Part shown: positions 63,499-64,000 of the stretch, piece after piece
Layout: each line of letters starts with the position of its first letter
Position numbering within the stretch: the stretch's first letter is position 1
From: Paenarthrobacter nicotinovorans
GTDB lineage: Bacteria; Actinomycetota; Actinomycetes; Actinomycetales; Micrococcaceae
NCBI RefSeq assembly: GCF_007670255.1
Contig: NZ_SZVS01000010.1
Coordinates: 1 to 64,000 of the forward strand
DNA: 64,000 bases
Reading direction: 5' to 3'
Position numbers and translations under genes: made by a program
The notes under the pieces: model-generated
What the model was told of the DNA's origin: nothing
The model's input: only the letters and a program-made list of their open reading frames with translations
The model's database searches: none

Positions 63499-64000
63499 AT
63501 GAGACGTAATGCACAGTATCAAGAGTCCGCCACGGCGGTCCTCTCCGGGCAGGTCACCGTTGATCTGTCTGCTATTTCAGACAATGTCAAGGCCCTGAAA
63601 AAGCGCACTGAAGCGCCGTTTTTCATGGCCGTCGTCAAGGGCAACGCCTACGGGCATGGCTTGGTGGAAGTTGCCCGTACGGCAGCAGAAGCCGGGGCCG
63701 ACTGGCTGGGGACCGCCCAGCTCACGGAAGCCATCGCCCTCCGTAAGGCAGGGGTCACCTTGCCCATACTTTCCTGGCTCTATCTGGCATCCCAGACAAG
63801 CGCCACCATTCTTGAAGCACTGGAAAACGACATCGATGTCTCCCTCGGCAGCGTCGGCCAACTGGAGGTGCTGGCAGGCATCGCGTCCCGCCTGGGCCGT
63901 CCCGCCGTCGTGCATCTCGAACTGGACAGCGGCCTGAGCCGCGGCGGCGCACGCAAGGAAGACTGGCCCGAACTCGTAGCGCAAGCACGGCAAGCGGAGC
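63499..64000 (+). CDS. alr: Alanine racemase (N-terminal part, runs off the window)
   Basis: PLP enzyme interconverting L- and D-alanine for peptidoglycan. 167 codons are visible. VTVDLSAISDNVKAL begins the barrel and MAVVKGNAYGHGLVEVA contains the PLP lysine (Lys47), with KGNAYGHG in place of the common KADAYGHG. HLELDSGLSRGG corresponds to the LDTGMxRxG motif. The gene continues past base 64000, so the catalytic Tyr and C-terminal domain are not seen. It diverges from the permease gene. Confidence 0.88.
   Translation, partial: MRRNAQYQESATAVLSGQVTVDLSAISDNVKALKKRTEAPFFMAVVKGNAYGHGLVEVARTAAEAGADWLGTAQLTEAIALRKAGVTLPILSWLYLASQTSATILEALENDIDVSLGSVGQLEVLAGIASRLGRPAVVHLELDSGLSRGGARKEDWPELVAQARQAE

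Overview
The window is a chromosomal segment of a high-GC Gram-positive bacterium. I place it in the Actinomycetota, most likely Micrococcaceae of the Arthrobacter/Paenarthrobacter type. The reasons are: the conserved actinobacterial block mazG-eno-ftsB(DivIC)-DUF501-ppx; a mycosin-like protease; GlxR/Crp-type operators; frequent GTG/TTG starts; and many genes whose -10 box (TANNNT) lies only 6-8 nt before the start codon, the mark of leaderless transcription. The genus is inference. There is no rRNA, prophage or CRISPR array. Gene content is mostly housekeeping, and the unusual material is in repeats, regulation and domain fusions.

Layout. 1-112: tandem 26-bp repeats next to half of a palindromic repeat. 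113-3267 (-): AI-2E-family permease, threonine ammonia-lyase, rhomboid protease. 3328-8965: aldose epimerase, galT-galK, thiolase, Bax-inhibitor-1 protein. 9269-15265: a branched-chain amino acid type ABC importer split into livHMGF (+) and a convergent binding-protein gene (-). Each half is preceded by a near-perfect GlxR/Crp site. 15371-15444: a tRNA with anticodon UAA but a short variable loop. 15466-24769 (-): GNAT protein, ndh, mycosin-like protease, ppx, DUF501, ftsB, eno, mazG, add. 24798-33509 (-): two DedA proteins and a nucleoside-salvage cluster (binding lipoprotein, ATPase, two permeases, cdd, deoA). 33758-35720 (-): ohrR-ohr-oxidoreductase with a perfect 21-bp palindromic operator. 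35807-38254 (-): M20 peptidase and manC.

38508-42050 (+): succinate dehydrogenase sdhCDAB, then an alpha/beta hydrolase. 43023-47544: an orphan sugar-binding lipoprotein diverging from a 1036-residue fusion of a GH43-like propeller and an (alpha/alpha)6-type domain. 47554-54744 (-): a 50-residue membrane protein, a YihY/BrkB protein, a 2'-5' RNA ligase-like protein, trpS, exodeoxyribonuclease III, a small membrane protein, and an ABC exporter with two permeases. 54942-55979 (+): MT0933-type small protein and aquaporin. 56063-59475: a one-carbon divergon, with glyA-folD (-) behind a ZTP/pfl riboswitch facing purU (+). 59569-64000: gamma-carbonic anhydrase, flavin amine oxidase coupled to an amino-acid permease, and the start of alr.

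A family of about 65-bp palindromic repeats (consensus arm CCCAAC..GGGGACAGCA...GCTCCACTGA) occurs at four sites, always within about 12 nt of a stop codon. Copies differ at positions that stay paired between arms. Two further unrelated long palindromes lie between convergent gene pairs. These repeats, the paired GlxR sites on the split importer, the odd UAA tRNA and the GH43 fusion are the best candidates for follow-up.
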